DNA from: Amoebophrya sp. A120
Lineage: Eukaryota > Sar > Dinophyceae > Syndiniales > Amoebophryaceae
Assembly: GCA_905178155.1 (NCBI GenBank)
Contig: CAJINV010000001.1
Coordinates: 4,078,421 to 4,142,420, forward strand
Direction: 5' to 3'
DNA length: 64,000 bases
This document shows positions 45,820-56,210 of the stretch, one piece after another (position 1 is the first letter of the stretch; every line of letters starts with the position of its first letter). The translations under genes and the position numbers were made by a program. The notes under the pieces were generated by a model. It searched no databases and was not told the DNA's origin. It saw only the letters and a program-made list of their open reading frames with translations.

Positions 45820-46600
45820 CAAATGAATCTTGCGCCGCCGGAGGAGTAAACGAACAAGGTGCGGTCGTTCGTTTTGTTGATCTTGCAATGCTACTTGTGG
45901 TTTTGATCATCATGTCCTTTGCCACAACCGCTTATGCGGCAATTTTCATTTTTTTTGTGGGCGGCAGACTCCGCCGACTCGATCCAGTTCTTCTTCTTTT
46001 GAAAAACCCAATGAATAGAATTAAGTGCACCTAATCGCATTGGTAGCCACTTTGATGTGCTGTGAGCAGGGGTAGAAGGAAAGAAACGAGGTAAACAGTT
46101 CCTGCCTCACCAGGGCGCGGCGTTGATTGGAGGTGGAGGCTTTTGTAGTTTCTATACTAGGTGTATCTTGCTGTGGTCGGAGATAACAATCGAGAAAAAT
46201 ACAACGCTCGTACTCCAAGGGCCCCCGCCGCTATTTCACTAGCAATTCTCATTGAGCGGACGGATGATCTATCTTCGCGGGAGCGAGCGGTATACACATA
46301 CAGAACCAGCGAACAAGGGACGATACAAAGTGAGTGTGGTATTTCATGTACGAGGGCTGGAAACCTAGTCTAGCCCGTAGCTATGAAGGGGTCGACTACA
46401 CCCACGACGTCCTCGTGTGCGGCCCTTGCAGGAGCGAGGAATCAATTTGTATTCGAATTCTAAGATTCCACGTGTTGTGCTGCTCTAGTGTTTGTTGTAT
46501 TTCGGTAACACTTTCAATTCTTATTCTCGTTGCGTCGACTTATTGCTCAGCACCTGGTGCAGCTTTCAGTGCATGCCCGTTCGCGTGAACAAGGAATAAA
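45820..46600. other. Intergenic, nothing recognised
   Basis: AT-rich spacer between the methyltransferase and the next gene. No motif-bearing frame. Confidence 0.4.
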
Positions 46601-48816
46601 ATGCAGCAGCGCACAAGTAGAGCACGTCAAGACCGCTCCAACACTTCCAGCGTGCCAGCGCCTCCCGGAAATGACACTTCCAACAGGCGCAAAGCGCAGG
46701 ACCGAGCGACGCTATTGCGCATCGTTGCAAAGCTGGACTCGTTGCTGCAGCGGGTCGCGCAGTGGATGGCAGATCAAAAGATGGATCACAGCACCGAGGA
46801 AGACGAGAAGGGGGTGCACGACGCAATGAAGATGCAACCAGGCACAGGAGCTGTCGCAGCTGAGGACGTAAGAAGTAGATCTTCATCTTGATGTAGTTGT
46901 AGATCAAAGAATGGGTCGTGGCTCACTATGATGCGTAATATCGGGAAGTCCGCCAAAAACAGGTAACGTCCCGCTCACGCGAATGGCTCTCCGTCCCCGG
47001 CCTTGTCGAGCTCTTGAATACCAATATCGTATGCAAAATTACCCACATCTGTCTCCGCTGCAGAACTTTTTGTTTTTTTCCAATTGAATGTGCAGGCATG
47101 TGTCAAACACGCTACCGCTTGCTTCTACCGCACCTAGTGCTACTCACACTCTTACATGATATGCTTTTGCTGTATCTTTTTGCGTTGCGTTTACTTTATT
47201 TCGCATGTTGAAACTACTACTACAAATCAAGAAAGATGTGAGTTTTTTTTCATAGCATAGCCTAGCTGGCCACGCTAGACCGACGGATGCGCCGTATTCT
47301 GCTGGCGCAAGGCAGCGGTGATCAGCAGCGACTAGTTGCTGAGCAGCAGCGACAGATCCGCGCACAGTTGCGATTGGTCGTGAAGGACACCGGCGCGGAG
47401 CTTCCCCCAACGCCCGCGGAGGAAGAGTTCGTAACTCCGGCGGTTTTCCATCGCGGACAAGAACTGCAGCATGATAAGGCAGTAGAAGTAGAACCTTTTG
47501 AAAGAAAGCAAGATCATGATCATACATATCAAGACGAGCGGTATGGTGCCACCACCTACCGGCAGGCAAAGAACAAACTCGCAGCCGAGTCGACCTCACC
47601 AAAAGCGACGGCTGCGATGCTGAGCTACATGATGAGTGCTTCCAGTAGAGCGCGGGAACAGGTGGATCCGCGCTTGATGAGCCAGATACTCGCAGCCCAT
47701 GGAGGCGGCCCTCCGCCTCCTCACGACAGAACCCAACCGACATCGTCGGCCACAGTGCAGAAGACAGGCTCTGCAGGAGGAGGTGTTCCTTCAGGGGAGC
47801 AGGCAAGAGGTGGGGACGAGCAAGTAGATCGTACCGATGTTCATCTTGATTCGCACCAATACCAAACAACCAACAGCGACAGTCAACGTGGGCGCCGACC
47901 GGCTGTTCCGCCGAGAAGTAGTGGAAGCACAAATCATGAGTACTTGCCAGCACAACGGCTGTTGAATAACCCGTCGGAGTCTCCACCGGTAGTTCCGGGC
48001 TCCTGCCGTGCAAAGTCATCTTCGTCCCCCTCTGGCTACGTGAGTGTCCCTCTACAACCACCGCCACGCGGGCTACAACAGAAGACGCTCTTCAAACCCG
48101 CCGCTCCGGATGTTTATCCAGGAAAAAACATCCATCCCCATCCAATTTGTCATGCAAAACATGCATAAAGTCCACTATTTGTCATGCAAAAAATGGATGG
48201 GGATGGGTGTTTTTTCTTGGATAATGTTACTGTCGACGCACAAGGCGGAGGACCGTCGCCAACAGCCGGACCTGCGTCCTCCGGTGTCTTCCGCTCGTTT
48301 GCACTTCCCGAACACCTCGCGTACCCGTCGAGGCAGGCGTTGCCGAGCGTTGTCTCCCCGGCCCTCGGCAATTTCACCTCATCGGTGGCTTTTGTACCTC
48401 CATTTTTTGTTGGGCAAGGAGATGAACATCAGCAAGAGCGTCACTCTTCCATAGGCCACCAGCAGCACCATCCCGGCGCAGTTCTTAGTCTTACCTCGCC
48501 TCTTCAACACCAGCACCAGAGGCCCAGCAGCACACCAGCCGCAAGCGTATTGTCAGGCCCTTTGGTGGATCCCCCGGACCCAAACGTCTGGCTGCGCATG
48601 CCCACGGAGGAAAAGGTTCAGAACGAGGCATTACTTGACAAGATCGAAGAGTGGCTCGGGAGCACGGGCAAAAACAGCACACGCCGGTGGAACCAATCTC
48701 AGCTGCAAAAACTCGCAGACTTCGCTAAAGGAAGAGACTTGACGGATCCCGAACGCATCTACAAGCAGTATATGGAAGAGAAAACGCGGCAAGCAGCTGC
48801 TACTTCCTACTATTGA
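46601..48816 (+). CDS. Unrecognised disordered protein, four exons
   Basis: Exons 46601-46867, 46963-47028, 47266-48114 and 48229-48816; 589 residues. The first two introns are GT-AG; the third is an introner whose removal joins KPAAPDV to TVDAQGGG. The protein has a helical N-terminal third (RATLLRIVAKLDSLLQRVAQ; DQQRLVAEQQRQIRAQLRLV), which may form a coiled coil. A long Pro/Gln/Ser-rich disordered middle follows. The C-terminal 60 residues are compact and charged (PDPNVWLRMPTEEKVQNEAL; WLGSTGKNSTRRWNQSQLQK; DPERIYKQYMEEKTRQ). I recognise no family. Composition suggests a scaffold or regulatory protein; no enzyme motif is visible. Confidence 0.6.
48115..48223 (+). mobile_element. Introner, CAGGAAAAAACA family, opposite orientation
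   Basis: 109 bp. Left end TATCCAGGAAAAAACATCCA, right end GGGTGTTTTTTCTTGGATA. Flanked by exact repeats ATGTT (48110-48114 and 48224-48228). It matches the reverse complement of the element at 26197 at 104 of 109 positions. Flanking T and A rule out GT-AG at the edges. Confidence 0.9.
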
Positions 48817-49270
48817 AAGCCGATAGAAAGCTGCGCCGCACTTTAGTACCAAGTGGCACTGGTGCGCTTCTTGTATATGTTCAGCGACGACTTCTGTGTT
48901 CGAGTCACTAGCAAGGAGCGTCATCATCTTTCCATTCCTGCTCTCGCACTACCTGAAACTCCTTTTGAATTTGCACCCATACCACGACGCATGGCAACTT
49001 CGCTTGGGTCGAGTCAAGAGAAACATGGATCCGAATTTTCATCTTGTTGTTTATGTTTTATATTTTCTTTCTTGTTCGGGTCCAGAAAAAAAAAATAAAA
49101 TATCACGCAAGGAGAAAAGTCAAAGCTGTTAAGGAGAAAAGTCCTGCCAAGGAGAAAAGTCCAGCCAAAAGAAAAAAGTCCGAGCGTGCAACAGCTCGCG
49201 CGGTGTGGGGACTGGTCCCGCTCTTTTTCGTGAGAAGTGGCATCGGAGAAAGTCACCGTGACAAATTTCG
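48817..49270. repeat. Intergenic with tandem AAGGAGAAAAGTC motif
   Basis: No gene. From 49108 to about 49180 the motif AAGGAGAAAAGTC occurs three times with short spacers, plus a diverged fourth copy. The same motif returns at 51580-51725 and 51968-52029, tying this spacer to the repeat block to its right. Confidence 0.6.
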
Positions 49271-50790
49271 CCCCTAGCGTTCAAACTTTCTGTAGCGTGT
49301 CCCAACCTCCGCACTTGTTAGTCGGGATGATTATGTTGGGGGCGCACGAAGTAGGGCAGTTTTTGCGCCCCCGCACCAGTGCAAGGGTTTCCAACCAGGT
49401 ATGAAAGTAATGGCGCACGGGTGCGCGTTTCGTCGATTTCTTGCGACGATACTTTTCAGGCCGCAGGATGTTTGGATCTATTTTCACCAAGAATCTGCGC
49501 GATTCATCGGCCCCCTTCTCAATTCCGAGAAGGGGGCGGATGGCGGATTCTGGCTGACGTTGCTCCCGGTCCCGCATCCCGAAGTCAAGGGGCTGGCTAT
49601 CGGAAGCTTTGCTCGGAATGAAGATAGGCCTGGTGGTGGGTTTTGCGTTGTGTTTGGTTTTGCGCTTTTGCACCGACGCGGGCGGCGATGCCTCGTTGAA
49701 GTAAGAAAGGCGCAAACCCAGACCCGGCGCCCGCAAAAAGCGGAAGCCAGGGAGGGCCGCGAAAAAAATCTCCGCGCGCGCTGCGCGCGCGGAGAGAAGT
49801 TCTTGCAGCCGAGCCGCAGGCCGTGCGGGCTTCGAAATGAGCGAAGGGGGTTCGGCAAACTCAACTCCCCGAATTTGCCACGCGCGCAGCGCCTTCCTTG
49901 TGGGGTAACTTCTTCTCCGTGCGGCGCACGCGCGGCCCGGCCCCTCCCATTCATATGGAACGCCTAAAATTTTTCTCGCGCGCTGCGCGCGCTGGCTGCC
50001 CGTCCCCTCTTTGTTTCTCTTGGCCCGTTTTTTGCTCACGCGGGGGCCTCCTTGCTGCAGGGGACGACAAAAAAGTTGTCGCGCGCAACGCACACAGCCT
50101 TGGGCTTCCTTCTTTGGGGGGCAAGCCCGTGCAGAATCCGCTTTGCGCAAGCGGCCTTTGATGTCCGTGCTTGTGTGGTTGGAGGGCGCCTGGTATTTTT
50201 TCCGCGTACCAGGCACGCAGCCTAGCCTCGTCGCCTTGGGGGGGGGAGGGTCTGAAAGATCTCTTTCGCACACCGTGCACGCGGAAGCGCACCGAGCTGG
50301 CGCAATTTCCCCGGTGCGTCTATTTTCTCTGCGTGTGGGGGGAGCCTGCTCTGATTTGCTGCTAGCCCGGCGGAGATGGGGCAGCATGGCGTGCGCGCGG
50401 TGGTGCTGACTCTGCTTGCGCGGCACGGCAAAGGCGACGCGCGCGCGGCCCGGAATTTTCTCCGGACCCGCGGCCCTGTTCCCAAAACCGCAAAAAAAAA
50501 CTTCTTCGCGCGCTGCCGCGCGCGCGTGCGAATTCCATTGGCCCGCTTGCCTGCGCCGCCGGCGAAGGCCACAAGCCGTACGCCCCCCCTGCTGTCCTAG
50601 GCCGTGTGGGCGTTGCTGAGCGATTTCGTTGTGGGGCCTTTGCCGGGCTGCAGCGCGTGGCACATGGGGTACCGGCTACCCGAGGGAGGCGCCGTGTGTT
50701 GCCCTAGGGTGGTACTGGGGGCGTGCCGCGAGTCCTTGGCGCGGCGCTTTTTTTTCGCTTTCTTACTGTCTTTTTTCCCGCAGTGCTGTG
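49271..50790. other. GC-rich island with local palindromes
   Basis: A GC-rich block with recurrent poly-A or poly-T tracts next to CGCGCGC palindromes, for example near 49765-49800, 49965-49995 and 50495-50530. A 460-codon open frame runs antisense across it, but its composition (Arg/Ala/Pro-rich, no motif) is what a GC-rich non-coding block produces by chance. No terminal repeats were identified. Confidence 0.5.
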
Positions 50791-51200
50791 TTTAGCATAG
50801 TGTATTCTGGCTAAGGATACCCTGGGAACAGCTCACGCGGTGCCAACATAAGTCCCAGGCTGGCTGTGGAGGTGTTTTTGGTCTCGCGCAGAGAATGGCT
50901 TGGTGCAGGACGCTGGGCGTTTTTCCCGTCGCGCAGTGTTTAGCATAGGGTATTCTGGCTACCCTGGGCGCGGCTTGCCCAGGATAGGTGCGGGTCTGTA
51001 GGTCGATTTTTGCCTCTGAATGTAGCGGGAGGTCGCTGAGTGTAGCGTAGGGAGAGGCCCCGTAGCAGGGGCCTGTGCCCGGAGACCGTTTTTTTTGTGC
51101 CCTGAACGCATTCGCCCCTCGTTTTCTCTTTAAGAAGTCCGTTTTCCCATCATCTTCTTCACGATGTCGGGGCTTCTCGAGATTTCCTTCAGAAGGGGAC

Positions 51201-51420
51201 ATTTGGGAAATCCTTTCTCCTGGGCTTTTCGCATGATTTCCTTTGGGAAATCCCTTCTCCTGGGCTTTCCGCATGATTTCCTTTGGGAAATCCCTTCTCC
51301 TGGGCTTTCCGCGTGATTTCCTTTGGGAAATCCCTTCTCCTGGGTTTTCCGCGTGATTTCCTTTGGGAAATGCCTTCTCCTGGGCTTTCCGCATAATTTC
51401 TTTTAGGAAATCGCTCGCCC
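51201..51420. repeat. Minisatellite, 40-bp unit, about five copies
   Basis: The unit starts TTTGGGAAATCCCTTCTCCT and continues GGGCTTTCCGCATGATTTCC. Copies differ at a few positions, and the array decays to the right. Antisense it reads as a repeated peptide with QEKGFPKGNH, which I do not regard as a gene. Confidence 0.85.
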
Positions 51421-51579
51421 CTGGGCTTTCCGCGTTATAGGAAATCTCTTCCTTAGGAGCCGGCCGCTGATCTCCGCGTCAACACGTACTGGAAGCAAGC
51501 TCCTTCTGATCTCCACTGCGAAACAGAGCGGAGACGAGCTCGGTGGCTAGGGTCTGGGTGGGATAGGGCCTGTCATAAG

Positions 51580-51725
51580 TATCGCGGTTTCTCCTTTGAT
51601 ATGGATCAGAGGGTCCGCGATGTCGGACTTTTCTCCTTTGATATGGATCAGACGACTTTTCTCCTTTGATATGGATCAAAGGAGAAAAGTCCGGACTTTT
51701 CTCCTTGCAAAGGAGAAAAGTCCGC
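51580..51725. repeat. Clustered CTTTTCTCCTTTGATATGG repeats
   Basis: CTTTTCTCCTTTGATATGGA, or the variant starting TTTCTCCTTTG, occurs three times on +, followed by the complementary AAAGGAGAAAAGTCC, giving overlapping inverted repeats around 51655-51722. Same core motif as at 49108 and 51968. Confidence 0.7.
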
Positions 51726-51756
51726 TGGATTGATACCAGAGCGAGCAGCTCCTGGT

Positions 51757-51928
51757 CCAAATCCTTCTGTTTTTGCTTCAAATCTTTCCGTTTTAGCATC
51801 AAATCCTTCTGCTTTGGCATCAAATCCTTCTGCTTTAGCATCAAATCCTTCTGCTTTAGCATCAATTCCTTCTGTTTTAGCGTCAATTCCTTCTGTTTTA
51901 GCATCAATTCCTTCTGTTTTTGCTTTTT
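51757..51928. repeat. Minisatellite, 21-bp unit, about eight copies
   Basis: The unit is AAATCCTTCTGCTTTAGCAT plus C, with variants. Because 21 is a multiple of three, every frame stays open; antisense it reads as a heptad (KQKDLML). An antisense frame of 172 codons (51479-51997) covers it, but I see no domain outside the repeat. Confidence 0.85.
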
Positions 51929-51967
51929 TCTAAATATCACACATGTTGTGATATCAGCAGCGCAATC

Positions 51968-52029
51968 GACTTTTCTCCTTTGGTCCTGTGATATCACGTG
52001 ATATCACGTGATATCAAAGGAGAAAAGTC
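51968..52029. repeat. Palindrome with repeated GTGATATCAC core
   Basis: Arms GACTTTTCTCCTTT (51968-51981) and AAAGGAGAAAAGTC (52016-52029) are exact complements. Between them GTGATATCAC is repeated in overlapping copies. It closes the repeat block 230 bases before the dCMP deaminase start. Confidence 0.8.
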
Positions 52030-52257
52030 TTTTTTCAAAGTTTAAAGACCCTTGTTCCGACAGTTCGTCCGAGCATCCATTATTTAAGTTGTGATAAGCC
52101 AGCATGTTTTATTTTGGTAGGACGAAAACGGCTCCCGCTCCTTTGCCTACTTAGCGATGAAGAGTACGCGATCGCGAACTGACTGAAATATACATGTAGA
52201 TGTTAGCACCGCCGCACAAAAACAAAAAGCATAGAAAGAAGCAAGAAAAAAAACAGC

Positions 52258-54003
52258 ATGACGGTAAACGCCAACTCGGACAGCTCTGCGCCCTCCTCGG
52301 CGCGCACGTTTGGTGTTTCAGAGGCTGGTGGGGATGGCCATGGCCAAGGACAAGAAGCACCTACCTCATCTGGTCCGAGCACGACAACCACAACGAATTC
52401 GAAAGCGAAGAGGACTTCAACCGGGCCACCTGTCTTGCCGAAGCCAAACGCGGGAGTAGTTCTTTCCTCCGCGTCCTCAGCTCCCTCTGCAAATGTCCAT
52501 CAAGATAAACGCTACCCGAACGAGGACTTTGCAAATTCGCGAGCTGACGGCACTACTAGCGAATCACTGCCCTCGAGTAAGAAGATGATGGTGTCATCTA
52601 TTCCCGCGCAAGACTACCTTTCGTGGGATGAGTATTTTATGTATACCGCAATGCTCTCCGCCGGCCGCGCAAAGGATCCGAGCACGCAGGTCGGCGCTTG
52701 TATCGTGAACGAAGACAACCGCATCATCGGGATTGGTTACAACGGGTTTCCGCGGATCTCCCCACCACCGTTCTCCCAATTCTGCAGGGAGTTGGTCTCT
52801 TGCTTGCTCGTCAAAGTGCAGGACAAGCTCGACGCACGGAGGACGAAGAATAGTGCAGCGGACCAGGCAGCAAAGGTCGAGGAGGAGCGCAAGAAAATTA
52901 TCGAAAAGTCGGCTTTGAAGAAAAACGTGGAACAATCAGCAGGAACAAGAGAATCATCTTCACCAAGTGAAGTAGACAAGGACCTTGCCTGCACGCCGGT
53001 TGACGACGAGGTAGATGGTGGCAGAAAAGATGAAAACGACGACCAAAAGCCGCTGCGAGACCCGTACTCGCGGATGCTGTTCGCGTGCTACTGCTGCTTG
53101 GAAGCGGGTGCGGGCGCCTTTTCCTTCACCGTCGACGCGGACGCGACCGCTAGCACACCTGGTGATTTGCAGCGTGTGTGGTCGCGTTATTGGGGCGTGA
53201 ATGACGCGGCTTTTCCCTGGGCGCGGGAGGCGGCGAAGGCCTCCGATACCAAGTATCCGTACGTGATGCACGCCGAGGCAAATGCTATTTTGAATAAAAC
53301 CGTGCCGATCATTCCCGACCGGTCCAGTGACCGAACGTTGGTAAAAACAAATCAGCAAAACCAACAAGATGAAATCAAGCCTACCACCCGAATCTACACG
53401 AGCCTTTTCCCCTGCAATGAGTGCGCCAAATTGGTGATTCAGGCCGGGATTCGCGAGGTCGTGTACTTGTCCGACAAGCACGGAGCCACGGACAGTGCCA
53501 AGGCCGCGAAAAAGTTGTTCCAACTGGCGGGGGTGCGGTGCCGCGAATTTATCCCAGAATTTTTGCGCGACAAGACACACAACTCCAAGTGGTTCTTCCG
53601 GGGCGGCAGCCCGTTAGTCGCGGAAGGAGGAGGAGCAGGAGCGGGAAAATGTGTATCACTGGAAGAGCAAGAACGAGAAAGACGGGAAAGAGGCATAGCC
53701 GCGTGTGATCCGCTAGAGGAGTGTAAAAAGGCAATCGATCGGTGGAAGACGGTGTGTCCGATCACCGGACGGGGGATCGCGATGACAGAGCGAGCACGAA
53801 CTTCTGGAGGCCGCGTAGGAAGCATTGGCAAAGATGAGATGAAAGTAGATTATCCAACAGAAATAGACGAACAAGATCGATCCATTTTGATGCCTTGGTG
53901 GAGACACAGCACAGCTTTGCTCTTCCTGACAGGGCTGAGCCTTGGAGCATTGTTGGCTGTATCCTCGGATAATCGGCAACATCGGACACAATATCTTCAA
54001 TAA
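52258..54003 (+). CDS. DCTD: dCMP deaminase (DCTD-type) with a large insert
   Basis: Intronless, 581 residues. The enzyme converts dCMP to dUMP, feeding thymidylate synthesis. After a disordered N-terminus, the domain starts at residue 122 (LSWDEYFMYTAMLSAGRAKD) and shows VGACIVNEDNRIIGIGYNGF, the zinc and catalytic motif HAEANAIL (H338, E340) and FPCNECAKLVIQAGI (zinc ligands C386, C389), then the typical KHGATDSAKAAKKLFQLAGV. About 160 residues, charged and partly Cys-rich, are inserted between GIGYNGFP and YPYVMHAE, where the human enzyme has about 35. Human DCTD is under 180 residues, so this protein is more than three times longer. The C-terminus ends in a hydrophobic helix (TALLFLTGLSLGALLAVSS), suggesting tail-anchoring in a membrane, unusual for this enzyme. 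All catalytic residues are present, so it should be active. Confidence 0.9.
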   Translation: MTVNANSDSSAPSSARTFGVSEAGGDGHGQGQEAPTSSGPSTTTTTNSKAKRTSTGPPVLPKPNAGVVLSSASSAPSANVHQDKRYPNEDFANSRADGTTSESLPSSKKMMVSSIPAQDYLSWDEYFMYTAMLSAGRAKDPSTQVGACIVNEDNRIIGIGYNGFPRISPPPFSQFCRELVSCLLVKVQDKLDARRTKNSAADQAAKVEEERKKIIEKSALKKNVEQSAGTRESSSPSEVDKDLACTPVDDEVDGGRKDENDDQKPLRDPYSRMLFACYCCLEAGAGAFSFTVDADATASTPGDLQRVWSRYWGVNDAAFPWAREAAKASDTKYPYVMHAEANAILNKTVPIIPDRSSDRTLVKTNQQNQQDEIKPTTRIYTSLFPCNECAKLVIQAGIREVVYLSDKHGATDSAKAAKKLFQLAGVRCREFIPEFLRDKTHNSKWFFRGGSPLVAEGGGAGAGKCVSLEEQERERRERGIAACDPLEECKKAIDRWKTVCPITGRGIAMTERARTSGGRVGSIGKDEMKVDYPTEIDEQDRSILMPWWRHSTALLFLTGLSLGALLAVSSDNRQHRTQYLQ

Positions 54004-54759
54004 TTATAAATCATCGTCGTGACATCAAAGTAGCATCGGGGCCTCGTCAGGGGGCTCCATAAAAAATGCAACATAATTCATCTAGTCATCTCGTTGTTCT
54101 TGTTGCCTTCTTGTTGCTAATGGCAATGCGTAATCGAGATTGGACAAGGTACTTAAGCCTAAAGATTAAGATGAAACAAATGCAAGCCCGCCATCCTAAA
54201 GATGAAACAGCAAAATGCAACGCGGCTATCCTGAGGGCGGCTAATGTTTTGTTCAAGCTGTTGAGGTTGACGAAAAAGAAGCTCTTCGAGTTGATGTGAT
54301 GTTCGTGGGCGGTCGAAGAGCAGGAGGAGGCTCAGCCTCAAAATCATCTAGTAGAAAGGGTTTGAATAAAAAAAGAAAAATGCTTGTTTTTATTCCTTCT
54401 TCAGCAGCTACAGACTTCAAGTTTTTCGCTCCTACCAGCAGTTCTTTTTTCTAAGGCACGAGCCAAAGCTGCTCTGCCACGTAGTAGCTTTTTATTGAAA
54501 TAGCGCTAGCCAACATGTGAGAAGAAAGCTCTACTTTCAAACGGTACCACATGACCATCATCAACAAACAAACAAACAATAAAAAATAACTTTAGCTTGA
54601 CCTTAACTATTGAGTTTTTTTCGGGTATTGCGCTCTCCGCGCGCAGTGAAAAAAAATGCTCGGGCGAGCGATCGGTCGACGCACATCGATCGTCGGCCCC
54701 GCTGTACCAACGCGAGGAGGTGCTTCGAACCGAGACACCGCCACCATTCCCAACTTGCC

Positions 54760-54823
54760 CGCTTCAGGTTCGGGGTCGTGCTGTGTAAATGTAGTTGTCG
54801 TTGTCCATGTCCTGGCTAGCGGG
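54760..54823 (+). repeat. Dispersed duplicate, copy 1
   Basis: Shares GCTTCAGGTTCGGG, TCGTGCTGTGTAAATGTA and CTGGCTAGCGG with 55890-55943; the second copy lacks about 9 internal bases. Function unknown. Confidence 0.65.
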
Positions 54824-55469
54824 GCATATATTATAGTAAATTTCCTGTACACGTACAAAGTGCCCGCTTTTCTTCTAATTAGAAAACGACGCAAAAAGAT
54901 TGCAATGCAAAAAATTTGAAACCATGCATGACGATACGCACACAAAGGCACGCACCACGTACAACAGCCGGGGCGGCAGTAAAGGCCCTATGCTGTTGCT
55001 GGTGGTGCCTGTAGCCATATTAGCTAGCTAGAGGCTTTGCCGGGTTCCGCGCTAGATCCATGTACTCACCACCACGGGCCGCATTTCCGTGCGGTGTTGT
55101 GTGTTTTCCCTAAAGAAGGCGATCGCGCTCGAACAGCCAAGCCCGATGCTGTCGGCACGATTACAGCACAGCACAACACTCCCCACCTTCAGGCCCATGC
55201 TTTTCCCCTCTTCGTCTTTCCGGGCGTTAAAAGCGAAACCACGCGTCGCAAATCCATCGAGGGCGTCTGAGTCATCAGGGGCCTCCGGCTTCAGAGCGGT
55301 CTGTTGCCTCTCGTACGGCCTGGCCCGTAAATGTTTCAAAGCCGTGGCCGCTACTGGGCCGCTTGTCTTCGTCCAGATTGCTGCTTCCATGCCCCCGCGC
55401 CACCTGGTTGCGACATGCGGCAAGAGAGATGGGCCTACGGCGTTGTGTTTTCAAATGAGGGCTGGGTGG

Positions 55470-55525
55470 TTGGAGAGGGATGGTTGGAGAGGGTTGGTCG
55501 GAGAGGGGTGGTTGGAGAGGGCTGG
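55470..55525 (+). repeat. Short tandem repeat, GGTTGGAGAGGG unit
   Basis: About four imperfect copies of a 14-16 base unit, GTGGTTGGAGAGGG-like, in succession. Confidence 0.7.
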
Positions 55526-55889
55526 CAGATATAAGTATTTTTTTCGAGCTTTTGACAGCATTGCATTCAAACGACGTCGAAATCACACACGTGATTTGTG
55601 TACCGTCAACGCAAGAAACACACACGCAAGAAAATGTCGCGGCTTTTTCTCGTTGGCGACGATCTCCGTGTCGGAGATCTCGCCACGCGGGTTGTCAAGC
55701 TGATCGGCCCAGGCGAGAAAGCGCCTCCGTGTGTGAACGCTGCAAAAGGCCAAAACTAGCCAGCTTATCGAGTTGGAAACTAGGGGGCCCAGGTTGCCCA
55801 AATGCATTACCATTAGCGGCTGCTTTCACAAGGTCGAGAACCAAAACAAATACAGCCGCCTATTGAGTAGTCTCTCACCCAAAACACAA

Positions 55890-55943
55890 CCGCTTCAGGT
55901 TCGGGATCGTGCTGTGTAAATGTAATTGTCCTGGCTAGCGGAG
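55890..55943 (+). repeat. Dispersed duplicate, copy 2
   Basis: Shorter partner of the segment at 54760-54823, same orientation, 1.1 kb downstream. Confidence 0.65.
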
Positions 55944-56210
55944 CCTCGTACCTGCTACCCAGCGCCGGAGTGCGGGGTGAATTAGTGGAGCGCTCGCATG
56001 CCGAAGATGTCGGGCAGAAAGGAAGGAAGGAAGGGCGCAACTTGTGGTCGCTGACAGGTACACTCCATAACTTTTGCTCCTAAGCTTGCGAGGTTTTCAG
56101 AATGTGCAACTTTCTGGCTTTTGCTGTGTCGCGAAGATCGCCGGTGTTGTCTATGTGATTGCATCTCACCACCCATACGCTGCATCATACAAAAAATAAA
56201 CTAAAAACAG

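Larger units (their letters stand above)
54004..56210. other. Intergenic with small repeats, possible upstream exon
   Basis: No firm gene. A segment of about 55-65 bases is present twice, at 54760-54823 and 55890-55943, sharing CGCTTCAGGTTCGGG and TGTGCTGTGTAAATGTA-like sequence. A GGTTGGAGAGGG motif is repeated about four times at 55470-55525. A short open frame ending in a good GT donor at about 56056 could be an exon of the next gene (phase 2 fits), but this is not secure. Confidence 0.4.

Noticed and set aside
49281-50663. 460-codon antisense open frame
   Set aside because: It lies in a GC-rich palindrome-bearing block; the product is Arg/Ala/Pro-rich with no domain, and other frames are open in the same place.
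50792-51394. 200-codon antisense frame with QEKGFPKGNH peptide repeats
   Set aside because: Its repeat part is only the 40-bp minisatellite read in translation; the rest has no recognisable domain.
51201-51420. Possible CRISPR array
   Set aside because: The 40-bp units are contiguous without unique spacers and the genome is eukaryotic, so it is a minisatellite.
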